DNA of 27,839 nt from Faecalibacterium sp. UBA1771 (GCA_002315315.1 DCGT01000045.1:15439-43277), one strand, 5' to 3'. Numbered from the stretch's first letter, positions 7,764 to 16,443 are shown. The notes: generated from the sequence alone by a model not told the origin. Numbers and translations: made by a program.

Positions 7764-9026
7764 ATGCAGTTTGTCGATAAAGCAAGAATTATTTTAAAAG
7801 CAGGTGACGGAGGAAACGGAGCGGTAGCTTTTCACCGAGAGAAATTCGTCGCCGCAGGCGGTCCCGACGGCGGTGACGGCGGGCGCGGTGGCAACATCGT
7901 TTTTGTTCCCGATGACAATATGTCTACCCTGCTTGATTTCAGATATAAAAGAAAATATGAGGCTCCAAACGGTGCTAACGGTGACGGCGGAAACAGGAGC
8001 GGTAAGAGCGCACAGGATTTGGTGATTCGCGTTCCTAGAGGCACTGTAATCCGCGAGTTTGAGTCGCAGGATGTTGTAGCGGATATTTCCGGCGATGAAC
8101 CCGTTGTTCTGCTGAAAGGCGGAAAGGGAGGATTCGGCAACGCACATTTTGCCACGCCGACCCGTCAGATTCCGAGATTTGCAAAGCTCGGTCAGCCGGG
8201 AGAAAAGATGGAAGTTACACTGGAGCTTAAGCTGATTGCAGACGTCGGTCTCATTGGATTTCCTAATGTAGGTAAGTCTACGCTTCTGTCGGTGCTGAGT
8301 GCCGCCAAACCTAAAATAGCCAACTACCATTTTACAACGCTTACCCCTATGCTCGGAGTAGTAGCGGTATCACAGGGTAATTCCTTTGTTCTTGCCGATA
8401 TACCCGGACTTATTGAGGGTGCAAGCAAAGGCATAGGTCTCGGACACGATTTCCTGCGCCATATAGAGCGCTGTCGTATGCTCGTCCACGTCGTTGATGT
8501 TTCCGGCAGTGAGGGGAGAAGTCCCATTGAGGATTTCGATACCATTAACAGCGAGCTTTTTGCTTTCAACGAAGCTTTAGCGGCTCGACCTCAGATTGTG
8601 GTCGGCAACAAAACCGATGTTGATACTTCGTTTGAGGCTGAGTTTAGGTCTTATGTCGAGAAAAAGGGTTACACATATCTGTCGCTCAGTGCCGTAACTC
8701 GTAAGGGAACGCAGGAGCTTGTCAATGCGGTTTGGCTAAAGCTCAAGGAACTTCCCGCTGTTGAAAAGTTTGAGGTTACCTATACCAAGCCTCTGCCGCA
8801 GATTGGCTCTAAGTTCACCGTTGAGCGTACCGATGACGGATTTTCCGTTGATGCTCCGTGGCTCGAAAGAATCCTCGGAACAACCGATGTTGACGATTAC
8901 GAGTCGCTTTTGTATTTTCAAAAGGCTCTTTCGGACAGCGGCATAGTTGCCGAGCTGGAGGCGCAGGGAGCAAAGGACGGAGATACTGTCGAGATAGGAG
9001 ATTATCAGTTTGATTTCATCAGATGA
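7764..9026 (+). CDS. obgE: Obg family GTPase
   Basis: An essential ribosome-associated GTPase that acts in 50S assembly and growth control. All three Obg domains are visible. The glycine-rich N-terminal Obg fold has 'GGDGGNGAVAFHREKF' and 'GGPDGGDGGRGGN'. The G domain has the P-loop 'GFPNVGKST' (165-173), G3 'DIPGL', 'NKTD' and 'SAVT'. The C-terminal OCT domain runs through 'DDGFSVDAPWLERIL' to 'DYQFDF'. Length is 420 aa, normal for Gram-positive Obg. ATG 7764 follows AGAGGA. The 3' end overlaps the mrnC start by 17 nt. Confidence 0.97.
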   Translation: MQFVDKARIILKAGDGGNGAVAFHREKFVAAGGPDGGDGGRGGNIVFVPDDNMSTLLDFRYKRKYEAPNGANGDGGNRSGKSAQDLVIRVPRGTVIREFESQDVVADISGDEPVVLLKGGKGGFGNAHFATPTRQIPRFAKLGQPGEKMEVTLELKLIADVGLIGFPNVGKSTLLSVLSAAKPKIANYHFTTLTPMLGVVAVSQGNSFVLADIPGLIEGASKGIGLGHDFLRHIERCRMLVHVVDVSGSEGRSPIEDFDTINSELFAFNEALAARPQIVVGNKTDVDTSFEAEFRSYVEKKGYTYLSLSAVTRKGTQELVNAVWLKLKELPAVEKFEVTYTKPLPQIGSKFTVERTDDGFSVDAPWLERILGTTDVDDYESLLYFQKALSDSGIVAELEAQGAKDGDTVEIGDYQFDFIR

Positions 9027-9432
9027 TGCCGCTTCGGTACACGAAATAAAACAAAAGGGTGCGCTCGGACTTGCATTTTTGGGCGATGCTGTTTATGAAC
9101 TGTTGGTAAGGGATTATATCATCACACATTCAAACGCTCACCCGTCACAGCTTCACCGCGACGCTGTTTCTTATGTGTGCGCCAATGCGCAGCAAAAAGC
9201 ACTTGAAAGTATTACTTCGGTGCTTACCGAAGATGAGTTGGCTGCGGTAAAACGCGCAAAGAACTCGTCTAAAATGTCTATTCCCAAAAATTCCGAGCCG
9301 AAGGATTATCGAGCTGCAACAGGTCTTGAAGCACTGTTCGGATATTTGTACCTTGCGGGACAGGGAGACAGAATATCGGAGTTGTTTGAAATAATTATTT
9401 CTTCGTCTGACAGTAACAAGGATGCCGAATAG
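9010..9432 (+). CDS. mrnC: Mini-ribonuclease III
   Basis: A dsRNA-cleaving enzyme consisting of an RNase III catalytic domain without the dsRNA-binding domain; in Bacillus it matures 23S rRNA. The motif 'GALGLAFLGDAVYELLVRDY' holds the catalytic Asp, and 'ATGLEALFGYLYLAG' supplies the second acidic cluster. The 140-aa length is right for the family. The start is TTG 9010, inside the end of obgE: AGGAG at 8996-9000 lies 9 nt upstream, an in-frame stop at 8995-8997 closes the frame, and the ATGs at 9023 and 9026 are in the wrong frame. Confidence 0.92.
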   Translation: MISSDDAASVHEIKQKGALGLAFLGDAVYELLVRDYIITHSNAHPSQLHRDAVSYVCANAQQKALESITSVLTEDELAAVKRAKNSSKMSIPKNSEPKDYRAATGLEALFGYLYLAGQGDRISELFEIIISSSDSNKDAE

Positions 9433-9450
9433 TCGAAAGGTGATTTTATC

Positions 9451-9475
9451 TGTTCTGCGGCACTGTTGCAGAACA
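9451..9475. other. Hairpin downstream of mrnC
   Basis: TGTTCTGC (9451-9458) and GCAGAACA (9468-9475) form a perfect 8-bp stem with a 9-nt loop. Neither strand has a T-run after it, so it is at best a weak terminator or an RNA end-protecting structure. It lies between the converging ends of mrnC (+) and the small candidate gene (-). Confidence 0.4.
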
Positions 9476-9516
9476 CGAGATTACACTGTATTGCAATAAT
9501 GCCGCATATTTCATAT

Positions 9517-9624
9517 TCAGTCTTTTTCGGACTTAGAGGAGCAGTTCTTGCTTTCACCGGATTTCTTTTCGGACTTGCTGTCCGTGGACTTGCGAGATTT
9601 TGCAGTGCTTTTCTTTTCGGCCAT
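9517..9624 (-). CDS. Candidate 35-residue Lys/Ser-rich peptide
   Basis: On the minus strand, an ATG at 9624 opens a 35-codon frame ending in TGA at 9517. An RBS-like AGGCGGTG lies 7 nt upstream, one mismatch from AGGAGGTG. The peptide starts 'MAEKKSTAKSRKSTDSKSEK', contains about ten lysines and ten serines, one cysteine and no hydrophobic stretch, so it would be soluble and probably disordered. A TATAAT on the minus strand at 9663-9658 is centred in a CGGAG/CTCCG inverted repeat. It fills an otherwise empty 363-nt gap between mrnC and the YebC-family gene. I do not recognise the family. Without homologues it could be a chance ORF. Confidence 0.5.
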   Translation of the reverse strand: MAEKKSTAKSRKSTDSKSEKKSGESKNCSSKSEKD

Positions 9625-9652
9625 TTCGTTTCACCGCCTTTCTTTATTACTT

Positions 9653-9668
9653 CGGAGATTATACTCCG
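9653..9668 (-). promoter_or_regulatory. Minus-strand -10 box inside an inverted repeat
   Basis: On the minus strand TATAAT (9663-9658) is flanked by the inverted repeat CGGAG...CTCCG (9653-9657 and 9664-9668). The best -35 is TTGAGG with a long 19-nt spacer. The repeat around the -10 could be an operator or chance. Confidence 0.35.
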
Positions 9669-9736
9669 TTGTCAGATATTATCCTCAAACACATTTAAAT
9701 TATGTCTGTAAATATCAGGATATATTTATAAATTAC

Positions 9737-9765
9737 TTTTCAAATCGAAAACGGCGGTATATAAT
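9737..9765 (+). promoter_or_regulatory. Promoter of the YebC-family gene
   Basis: A perfect -10 box TATAAT (9760-9765), a 17-nt spacer and a weak -35 box TTTTCA (9737-9742). Transcription should start near 9772, leaving a short leader with the RBS AAGGGG. Confidence 0.6.
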
Positions 9766-9795
9766 AAAATCAATTAAGCAAAAGGGGAAAATACA

Positions 9796-10533
9796 ATGTC
9801 CGGACATTCCAAATGGAACAATATTAAACGCAAAAAAGAGAAAACCGATGCTCAGCGCGCCAAGATTTTCACAAAGATGGGACGTGAAATTTCGGTAGCG
9901 GTTCGTGAAGGCGGACCCGATCCTACGGTTAACAGCAAGCTTCGCGATATTATCAACAAAGCCAAGGCTGCGAACTATCCCGCCGAAAATATTGACCGCA
10001 TTATCAAAAAAGCGAGCGGAGACGGCAAGGACGAGTACGAAACCATCACCTACGAGGGTTACGGTCCCGGCGGAATTGCCCTTATGGTAGAAACACTGAC
10101 CGATAACCGCAACAGAACGGCTGCCGATGTACGTCATTATTTCGACAAGTTTGGCGGAAATCTCGGAACAAACGGCTGTGTTTCCTTTATGTTTACTCAA
10201 AAGGGCGTTCTGCTTGTTGAGACAGATGAACGCAGCGAGGACGCCGTGCTTGAGGATTGCCTTGAGGCAGGCGGCGATGAGATGAACTACGACGAGGAAG
10301 AGTGTGAAATTGTTACCACTCCTAACGATTTGCGCGCCGTAACAGATTACTTTGAGGGCAAGGGTTATAAAATCATATCCTCCGAGCCGGAGTATGTTCC
10401 GTCCAACTATACCCGCTTAAGCGATGAAGAACAGCTAAAAAAGATGGGATTGCTCCTTGAACACTTAGAGGATAACGATGACGTTCAAAATGTCTGGCAC
10501 AATCTTGAAAATGAAGAGGATCTTCCCGAATAA
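9796..10533 (+). CDS. YebC/PmpR family DNA-binding transcriptional regulator / translation factor
   Basis: Full-length 245-aa member of the YebC/PmpR/TACO1 family. The start 'MSGHSKWNNIKRKKEKTDAQ' and the stretches 'NIDRIIKKASG' and 'YEGYGPGGIALMVE' are diagnostic. Members are cytoplasmic; some bind DNA as regulators, while newer work links the family to translation of difficult peptide stretches, so the exact role here is open. It has its own promoter (9737-9765) and terminator (10551-10585), so it is a single-gene unit. The RBS AAGGGG lies about 10 nt before ATG 9796. Confidence 0.95.
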   Translation: MSGHSKWNNIKRKKEKTDAQRAKIFTKMGREISVAVREGGPDPTVNSKLRDIINKAKAANYPAENIDRIIKKASGDGKDEYETITYEGYGPGGIALMVETLTDNRNRTAADVRHYFDKFGGNLGTNGCVSFMFTQKGVLLVETDERSEDAVLEDCLEAGGDEMNYDEEECEIVTTPNDLRAVTDYFEGKGYKIISSEPEYVPSNYTRLSDEEQLKKMGLLLEHLEDNDDVQNVWHNLENEEDLPE

Positions 10534-10550
10534 TTTATTCTAAAGCTTTA

Positions 10551-10585
10551 AAAGCCGTGTGTTTAATAAAAACGCACGGCTTTTT
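10551..10585 (+). terminator. Rho-independent terminator after the YebC-family gene
   Basis: The 11-bp stem AAAGCCGTGTG (10551-10561) / CGCACGGCTTT (10573-10583), with one U-G pair, runs into TTTTT (10581-10585). Confidence 0.88.
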
Positions 10586-10597
10586 GATACCTTTTTG

Positions 10598-10626
10598 TTG
10601 AAAAAATACTATTTAAATGATATTAT
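10598..10626 (+). promoter_or_regulatory. Candidate promoter of the ABC export operon
   Basis: The -35 box TTGAAA (10598-10603) and -10 box TATTAT (10621-10626) are separated by exactly 17 nt, just after the preceding terminator. The leader to the TTG start at 10764 would be about 130 nt. A perfect 10-nt direct repeat ATTTCACATT (10659-10668 and 10670-10679, period 11) and two copies of AGGTATGCT (10637-10645 and 10730-10738) lie in this leader. Confidence 0.55.
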
Positions 10627-10763
10627 TATTTTGTGCAGGTATGCTGAAGTTTTTTTACATTTCACATTGATTTCACATTTTTATCAGCTGTTGATGTGAT
10701 AATTGACGGTAGAGTGAAACATTCGCTTTAGGTATGCTTGACTTTATATAGGAGGAAATAACT

Positions 10764-11768
10764 TTGGTTGAAATAGTTGACCTCGTTAAGGACTACGGTA
10801 CTCACAGGGCGGTCGATAACCTGAATCTGACTATCGAAGACGGTCAGATTTACGGATTTTTAGGACCGAACGGAGCCGGAAAATCCACTACTATGAATAT
10901 GATGTGCGGATATATCGGAGCTACGAGCGGTGATGTAAAAATCAACGGTCACAGTATTTCCGAGGAACCGCTGGAAGCAAAAAAGCTTATCGGATATCTG
11001 CCGGAGATTCCGCCGGTTTACCCCGATATGACACCGGAAGAATATCTTGACTTTGCCGCCGGTATCAAGAGAATACCCAAGGCGGAGCGCAAGGAGGCAA
11101 TCGAGCTTGCTATCAAAAAAGCGAGAATCGAGAATGTCAGAAACCGACTGATAAAGAATTTGTCCAAGGGTTACCGCCAGCGCGTGGGACTTGCGCAAGC
11201 TATTCTCGGTCTGCCGCCGCTCATTATTCTCGATGAGCCTACCGTCGGACTTGACCCGAAGCAGATTATCGAGATGCGCGAGCTTATCAAGGAGCTTGGA
11301 AAAGAGCATACCGTCATTCTCAGCTCACACATTTTGTCTGAGGTCAGCGCAGTTTGCGATAAGGTTATGATTATATCTGCAGGCAAGCTGGTTGCAAGCG
11401 ATACTACCGAAAATCTCGAACGCAAGCTCAAGGCATACAATAAAATTCAGCTCACGGTAAGAGGAAATAAGCGTCAGGCACAGAACGCCGTTGAACGCCT
11501 TAACAGTGAGTATGCGGTGACATATCACGAGGACACTGCTCACAACGAGTGTACTATGGTTGTAAGTACCGATCAGGATAAAGACATCAGAGACGAGTTA
11601 TTCCTTGCTTTCTCGGGAGCGCATCTGCCGATCATCGGAATGCAGTCGGCGGCATCGTCGCTCGAAGAGGTCTTTCTTGAGCTTACTCAGGACGGAAGCA
11701 CCGGGATAAATATGGACAACAATATAATAACGGATAATATTGATAACGATGGGGAGGATGCTGAATAA
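10764..11768 (+). CDS. ABC transporter ATP-binding protein (ABC-2 type, GldA-like)
   Basis: The ATPase that powers the membrane export module encoded with it. It has Walker A 'GPNGAGKST' (34-42), the ABC signature 'LSKGYRQRVGLAQ' (from 133), Walker B 'LIILDEPTVGLDP' with Asp157/Glu158, and a C-terminal domain of about 110 aa typical of ABC-2 exporters. Total length is 334 aa. The start is TTG 10764, fixed by AGGAGG at 10750-10755 with an 8-nt spacer; 'VEIVDLVKDYG' matches where these ATPases begin. Its stop overlaps the next start (TAATG). The substrate cannot be told from the sequence. Confidence 0.93.
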   Translation: MVEIVDLVKDYGTHRAVDNLNLTIEDGQIYGFLGPNGAGKSTTMNMMCGYIGATSGDVKINGHSISEEPLEAKKLIGYLPEIPPVYPDMTPEEYLDFAAGIKRIPKAERKEAIELAIKKARIENVRNRLIKNLSKGYRQRVGLAQAILGLPPLIILDEPTVGLDPKQIIEMRELIKELGKEHTVILSSHILSEVSAVCDKVMIISAGKLVASDTTENLERKLKAYNKIQLTVRGNKRQAQNAVERLNSEYAVTYHEDTAHNECTMVVSTDQDKDIRDELFLAFSGAHLPIIGMQSAASSLEEVFLELTQDGSTGINMDNNIITDNIDNDGEDAE

Positions 11769-12634
11769 TGGGTGCGGTATATAAAAGAGAACTCAAGGCA
11801 TATATGAATTCCATGACAGGTCCGCTTTGCATCGGTGTTTTTGTTGCTCTTGTGGGACTCTATTTTTACGGGAGCAATATTCAGACAGGTTATCCTATTT
11901 TTTCCTATTCACTCATAAGTGCATGGTTTGTTCTGCTTTTGCTTGTTCCTGTAGTCACCATGCGCTCGTTTGCAGATGAAAAACGTCAGAAAACAGATCA
12001 GATACTGCTTACATCCCCGCTCAGCATAGCCGATATTGTACTCGGCAAATTCTTTGCAATGTGCAGTGTGTTTCTTATCCCGATGATTCTTTTCTGTATC
12101 GCTCCTTTGATAATCAAGAGCTTCGGCAATGCTTCACTGCTTACCGATTATACATCTATGCTTGCATATTTTGTTATGATATGCGTTTTTGTTTCAATCG
12201 GGATGTTTATCTCTTCTCTGCTCGAAAATATTGTAATAACGGCGGTTTGTACCTTTGCGGTACTGCTTGTGATTTACCTTTGGACTTCTATTGTTTCGAT
12301 TATTCCAACCGATTCACTTACGTCAATTATTATTCTTCTCGGTGTAGTTACATTGATAGCATTGTTGTTCTATGCCGTTACTAAGAACTGGATTGCCGCG
12401 CTTGCGGTAGAGCTTGTAGGGTGCGGTATTCTTATCGGAATCAATCTTTCAAATCCTTCAATGTTCGAGGGTTTTTTCTCAAAATATACCTCTGGACTTG
12501 CTCTTTTCAATGTTCCGATAAACTTTATTTATTATCAGATTTTTGACCTTGCCGGAATGATCAGAATGCTGCTTATTATCGTTGTTATGCTGTTCCTCAC
12601 GGGACAATCGCTCCAGAAGAGACGTTGGAGCTGA
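11768..12634 (+). CDS. ABC-2 type permease (GldF-like)
   Basis: The membrane subunit of the exporter. It has 288 aa with about six hydrophobic segments. The sequence 'MRSFADEKRQKTDQILLTSPLSIADIVLGKFFA' spans positions typical of the ABC-2 permease amphipathic region between the second and third membrane helices. It overlaps the ATPase stop by 1 nt and is followed 13 nt later by a GldG-like gene. GldA/F/G-like sets are widespread beyond gliding bacteria, including Clostridia, where their role is not established. Confidence 0.9.
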   Translation: MGAVYKRELKAYMNSMTGPLCIGVFVALVGLYFYGSNIQTGYPIFSYSLISAWFVLLLLVPVVTMRSFADEKRQKTDQILLTSPLSIADIVLGKFFAMCSVFLIPMILFCIAPLIIKSFGNASLLTDYTSMLAYFVMICVFVSIGMFISSLLENIVITAVCTFAVLLVIYLWTSIVSIIPTDSLTSIIILLGVVTLIALLFYAVTKNWIAALAVELVGCGILIGINLSNPSMFEGFFSKYTSGLALFNVPINFIYYQIFDLAGMIRMLLIIVVMLFLTGQSLQKRRWS

Positions 12635-12647
12635 GGAGGATAGGAAA

Positions 12648-14099
12648 ATGAATAACGAAAAGAACGATTTCAAAGCTAAGGCAGGCGGTATGTTCTCGTC
12701 CAGAACATATAAAAACGGAGTGTACAGTGTCGGATTGACCGCTGTTGTTATTGTGCTTGCCATAGTTGTTATGCTGTTTGTCAATATGCTTCCCGACAGC
12801 TTGAAGCAGATAGACACAAGCAATCAAAAGCTGTACAGTATAGGCGACGAAACACGACGTTTGCTCGATGCCGTAACCGACGATATTACCATTGTAGTTG
12901 TTGCCGAGGAGTCCACTCTTGATAAGAGAATAAGCAAGCTTGCCGATCAGTACGATGAAAACTGTGACAAGATTACAACTATTCATCTTGACCCCGTTGC
13001 CAATCCCGTCGGACTCACCACCTATGATACATCTGCGGACAGCATTGTCGTCAAAAATGAAGTGACGGGCAAGATGATGAGCGTTAGCTTCAGTGATATA
13101 ATCAAATATGATTATGTAACTTATTCTCAGACTGGAGTTCTCAACGAAAAGGAGTTTGACGGTGAGGGTCAGATTACCGGTGCGCTTTACTACGTAATTA
13201 ACACCGATACTCAGCAGGTATATTATCTTACCGGACATAATGAGGAAATCGTAGTCAGCTCACTGCGCACAAGATTAAAGAAAATCGGTATCGAGGCATC
13301 AAAGCTCGACCTTATGACTGCCGGTTCCGTCCCCGATGACTGCAAGCTTCTTATCATCAACGGACCTACCATTGACTTTGCAGACGATGAGCTTGCTTCT
13401 ATACGCGAATACTGCAATAACGGCGGTAAGCTTATCTACCTCAGCGGTCTGCCGGGAGCGGAGATTACAAATGTTGAAGCTTTGCTGTCTGATTTCGGTG
13501 TAACCGTTTATGACGGAACACTTATAGATTCGGATGCAGGAAGTCATTACCGCTACAACAACACCGATTATTTCAACTATATTCTTCCTACAATCCAAAG
13601 CCTTCCCGAAATCGGACGCGTAAATGATAAGCCTGTTTTGATGTTCAACAGTGTCGCATACGGTATAGACCAGTCAGATATGTCGCTGAGCACCGAATAT
13701 TTTATGCAGACCTCGGCACTCAGCCAGCTTGTTACCGCAGATTACAACCAGAATACAACTCCGAGTATGTCGTACACGGTAGGAGCAGATATTGTTCGTA
13801 AAAACGACAACGGCACCGAGAGCAGCATTGTTTTGTTCGGCTCTTACAGCCTTATAGATAACGACAATATCCTGTCTGCATTCGGAAACCTCGGCAATGC
13901 AGATATGTTTGTCAATGCTGTTTCATGGTCTGTCGGTGACGTCGATGCCGGATTCTCCATTCCGTCCAAGAGCCTTGCCGTTGTTTATAACAATGTCAAC
14001 TCCAAGGCAGCCGCATCGAGCATAGTCTTTATTGTTGCCATTCCTGTTGCGATATTTGCCGCAGGAATGACGGTGTGGATTAAACGCCGTCGTCGGTAA
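12648..14099 (+). CDS. GldG-like ABC auxiliary membrane protein
   Basis: A 483-aa protein with one hydrophobic segment near the N-terminus (about residues 24-47), a large domain outside the membrane, and a second hydrophobic helix at the C-terminus before 'WIKRRRR'. This is the architecture of GldG / ABC-type auxiliary proteins, which have a GATase-like fold in their middle part ('LLIINGPTIDFADDELASI', 'YLSGLPGAE'). ATG 12648 is preceded by GAGGAGGAT; an upstream in-frame start at 12582 would lie inside the permease gene and lacks an RBS. It probably binds or positions the substrate for the ABC-2 permease. The gene starts 13 nt after the permease. Confidence 0.85.
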   Translation: MNNEKNDFKAKAGGMFSSRTYKNGVYSVGLTAVVIVLAIVVMLFVNMLPDSLKQIDTSNQKLYSIGDETRRLLDAVTDDITIVVVAEESTLDKRISKLADQYDENCDKITTIHLDPVANPVGLTTYDTSADSIVVKNEVTGKMMSVSFSDIIKYDYVTYSQTGVLNEKEFDGEGQITGALYYVINTDTQQVYYLTGHNEEIVVSSLRTRLKKIGIEASKLDLMTAGSVPDDCKLLIINGPTIDFADDELASIREYCNNGGKLIYLSGLPGAEITNVEALLSDFGVTVYDGTLIDSDAGSHYRYNNTDYFNYILPTIQSLPEIGRVNDKPVLMFNSVAYGIDQSDMSLSTEYFMQTSALSQLVTADYNQNTTPSMSYTVGADIVRKNDNGTESSIVLFGSYSLIDNDNILSAFGNLGNADMFVNAVSWSVGDVDAGFSIPSKSLAVVYNNVNSKAAASSIVFIVAIPVAIFAAGMTVWIKRRRR

Positions 14100-14110
14100 G
14101 AGGGATGAAT

Positions 14111-15154
14111 ATGAAAAACAAATCTCTCTTAAAGGTTCTTGCGATTGTTGCTGTCGCTTTGATTGTATGTTATATGCTGATTAACGGTATCATTAATAAC
14201 CGTTCGAGAACCTCTGCCGCAAAGCTTGAAAGTGAGCTGACGGTCACCGATGCTTCCGATACTGTAAAGCTGATTTACACCAACCTCTCAGGTACTCTTT
14301 CGTTTGAAAAAGAAGATAAAAAATGGTATTGCCTTGAATATCCCGATTGGCCTATTGTCCAGTCGCACATCAGTTCGATAATCAGCTCCGCTGAGAATAT
14401 CGTTGCTATTCGTGCATTAAACGAATATGAGAGTCTTGAGGAATTCGGTCTTGAAAACCCCGATTTTTCGGTTGAGCTTATTGACAAAAACAGTAATTCA
14501 ACCGTAGTTTATCTCGGTATTACCAGAAGTGCCTGCTATGCTATGGCTGAGGGAAATGATAGGGTATTCGTTATCGGTGCCGACCTGATAAGCGAGGTAG
14601 TCAACGGTATTCAGGATATTGTAAAATACGACAATTTCCCGACGGTTACCGAAAAGAGGATTACCTCGATTACCGTTGAAATCGGCGGAAAGAGCTATGC
14701 AATAGTAAAGAACCGCACGGAATACGACGGAGAATCGGAGTTAAAAGAAGGTCAAGAGAAGGAATCAATAAGTGATATTATCTATGTTATCGACTATGAA
14801 TGGCAGATCGATGGTGTAAAACAGAGCTCGGTAAACGTCAATAATGCCGCTACAGCATGGAAATATCTCACCTATGTCCCGTTCGATAAGTGTATTTCGT
14901 ATGTTGCGACCGACGATAAAATGCAGGCATACGGTCTTGCCGAGCCTTATGCGACACTTACGATGACTTATATGAGCGTCGACGGTGACATAATTTCGAC
15001 TAAACTTGATATAGGAAACGTTACATCGGACGGTGAATATTATTACGCCGAGCTTGATGATAACGGAAGTATAGTGATTACCGATTTTGATATCATTAAT
15101 CAGATTATGAATTCAACATCTCACGGTGCAATAGTCGACGGAAAGCATTTATAA
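14111..15154 (+). CDS. DUF4340 domain membrane-anchored protein
   Basis: A 347-aa protein with a single N-terminal hydrophobic anchor ('LLKVLAIVAVALIVCYMLI') and an otherwise soluble, probably extracytoplasmic domain. 'WPIVQSHISSIISSAENIVAI' followed by 'LEEFGLENPDFSVEL' and later 'AYGLAEPYATLTM' is the repeated pattern of DUF4340 proteins, which accompany GldG-like genes in many bacteria. I prefer ATG 14111 because AGAGGG (14099-14104) has a 6-nt spacer to it; the in-frame ATG at 14105 touches the RBS. It is the last gene of the ABC operon and is closed by the hairpin at 15164-15187. No biochemical role is known to me. Confidence 0.85.
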   Translation: MKNKSLLKVLAIVAVALIVCYMLINGIINNRSRTSAAKLESELTVTDASDTVKLIYTNLSGTLSFEKEDKKWYCLEYPDWPIVQSHISSIISSAENIVAIRALNEYESLEEFGLENPDFSVELIDKNSNSTVVYLGITRSACYAMAEGNDRVFVIGADLISEVVNGIQDIVKYDNFPTVTEKRITSITVEIGGKSYAIVKNRTEYDGESELKEGQEKESISDIIYVIDYEWQIDGVKQSSVNVNNAATAWKYLTYVPFDKCISYVATDDKMQAYGLAEPYATLTMTYMSVDGDIISTKLDIGNVTSDGEYYYAELDDNGSIVITDFDIINQIMNSTSHGAIVDGKHL

Positions 15155-15187
15155 AAAAACCAACCCCCGAACGAATTTGTTCGGGGG
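15150..15187. terminator. Bidirectional terminator between the ABC operon and the AI-2E-family gene
   Basis: A 9-bp GC-rich stem CCCCCGAAC (15164-15172) / GTTCGGGGG (15179-15187) with a 6-nt loop. Read on the minus strand it is followed by a run of seven Ts, which is strong for the AI-2E-family gene; on the plus strand only TATTTC follows, which is weaker for the ABC operon. Confidence 0.85.
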
Positions 15188-15247
15188 TATTTCAATGCAA
15201 TTTGTAATTTAACGTCGACACCGTATATTTGTTATTTGAGTATTTGT

Positions 15248-16402
15248 TCAGTCACCGGCAGAGGCTTCTTCGGCTGATTTTATTTTATCCTTTTCCGAAA
15301 CCTTTTTTCTGACCCATTCACCGGCAATATAGTAAAGCACGGCAAACAGCGGAACACCGAGAGCCATACCTGCAAAGCCCCATATTGAGCCGAAAAGCAC
15401 AATGGATACCAATACCCAAAGTGGAGACAAACCGGTCACATCGCCGATTATCAGCGGTATCAGCAGGTTTGCTTCAATTGTGTTGAGAATCATAATGAAA
15501 ATTAAAAAATATAACGCTTTTATAGGGGTGTCTATCAAAATTATTAAGGTGCTGAGTAATGCTCCGAGATATGAACCGAAGGATGGAATTATGTTGGTAC
15601 ATCCGACTATTATCGAAACGAGCACGGCATACGGTATTTTCATAATCAGCATCCCTACGTAACAGGACATTCCGAGGATGAACGAGTCAATCAAAGTTCC
15701 TCCGACATATCTGCTGAAAATTTCACTGCCGTGAGCGACAACGGAGCGAATGCGGCGATAAGTGACATCCTTGGTGAATGCTCTGCAAACTACTGCGGCG
15801 GTGTGCAGAACGTGTTCACGATCGATGAGAATATAAACGGCAGTGATTATTGATATCAGCAGGTCGACAATTCCGGTGCCGAACTGAATTGAAAGATTTA
15901 TGAGCGATGGAAGCAGAGACTTTGCCCAATCGGAAATGGAACGAAAAATATCCTTCCATGAACCGATAAAGGTAGAAACGATTTCCGAGAGTTGTTCACG
16001 GCTCTCTACAAACTCGGTCAGTATCCCTGTGCCGTTGATATAGTTCTGAATATTACCGACAAGCAACGTGATGCTCTCGGAAATCTGCGGGATAATCGCG
16101 TTGACGAGTGTGACAACGATTCCGATAAAAAACATCATGCACAGCAGAGCCGAGAGAATACGTCGTAGCTTAGGTCTTTTTATCCACGAGAACATATATT
16201 TTTCAATCGGTACCATAAGCAGGTTCATAATATAGGCAAGAACGATTCCGGTGCTGAACGGTGAAAATATGCCGAGAGTTTTTTTACAAAACGCAGCTAT
16301 GTCGGAAAGGTTTAACAGAGCAACGTAAAGAAGAATAATAATAGCGCCGACCATTATCCATGTTACCGTTTTTTTGGAAACAACCGAATGATATTTCTTC
16401 AT
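15248..16402 (-). CDS. AI-2E family transporter (PerM-like membrane protein)
   Basis: A 384-aa integral membrane protein with about eight hydrophobic segments and the family motifs 'FSPFSTGIVLAYIMNLLMVP' near the N-terminus and 'GFAGMALGVPLFAVLYYI' near the C-terminus. The family name comes from TqsA, proposed to export autoinducer-2; other members are Na+/H+ antiporters or lipid-related, so the substrate is open. I place the start at ATG 16402 (minus) with GGAG 9 nt upstream; the longer frame begins at TTG 16417 and has no RBS. It is transcribed alone, opposite to the ABC operon and divergent from the T-box operon. Confidence 0.88.
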   Translation of the reverse strand: MKKYHSVVSKKTVTWIMVGAIIILLYVALLNLSDIAAFCKKTLGIFSPFSTGIVLAYIMNLLMVPIEKYMFSWIKRPKLRRILSALLCMMFFIGIVVTLVNAIIPQISESITLLVGNIQNYINGTGILTEFVESREQLSEIVSTFIGSWKDIFRSISDWAKSLLPSLINLSIQFGTGIVDLLISIITAVYILIDREHVLHTAAVVCRAFTKDVTYRRIRSVVAHGSEIFSRYVGGTLIDSFILGMSCYVGMLIMKIPYAVLVSIIVGCTNIIPSFGSYLGALLSTLIILIDTPIKALYFLIFIMILNTIEANLLIPLIIGDVTGLSPLWVLVSIVLFGSIWGFAGMALGVPLFAVLYYIAGEWVRKKVSEKDKIKSAEEASAGD

Positions 16403-16443
16403 CTCCGCAATCTCCAATTTATTTTTATAAAAATGTTATAATT

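Noticed and set aside
9466..9898. Plus-strand frames in the mrnC/YebC-family gap (to about 116 residues)
   Set aside because: They lack an RBS, look like low-complexity Phe/Leu/Arg translations of the opposite strand, and overlap the YebC-family promoter and start.
12597..13238. A 213-residue minus-strand frame opposite the GldG-like gene
   Set aside because: Antisense shadow of a well-supported coding region; no recognisable motif.
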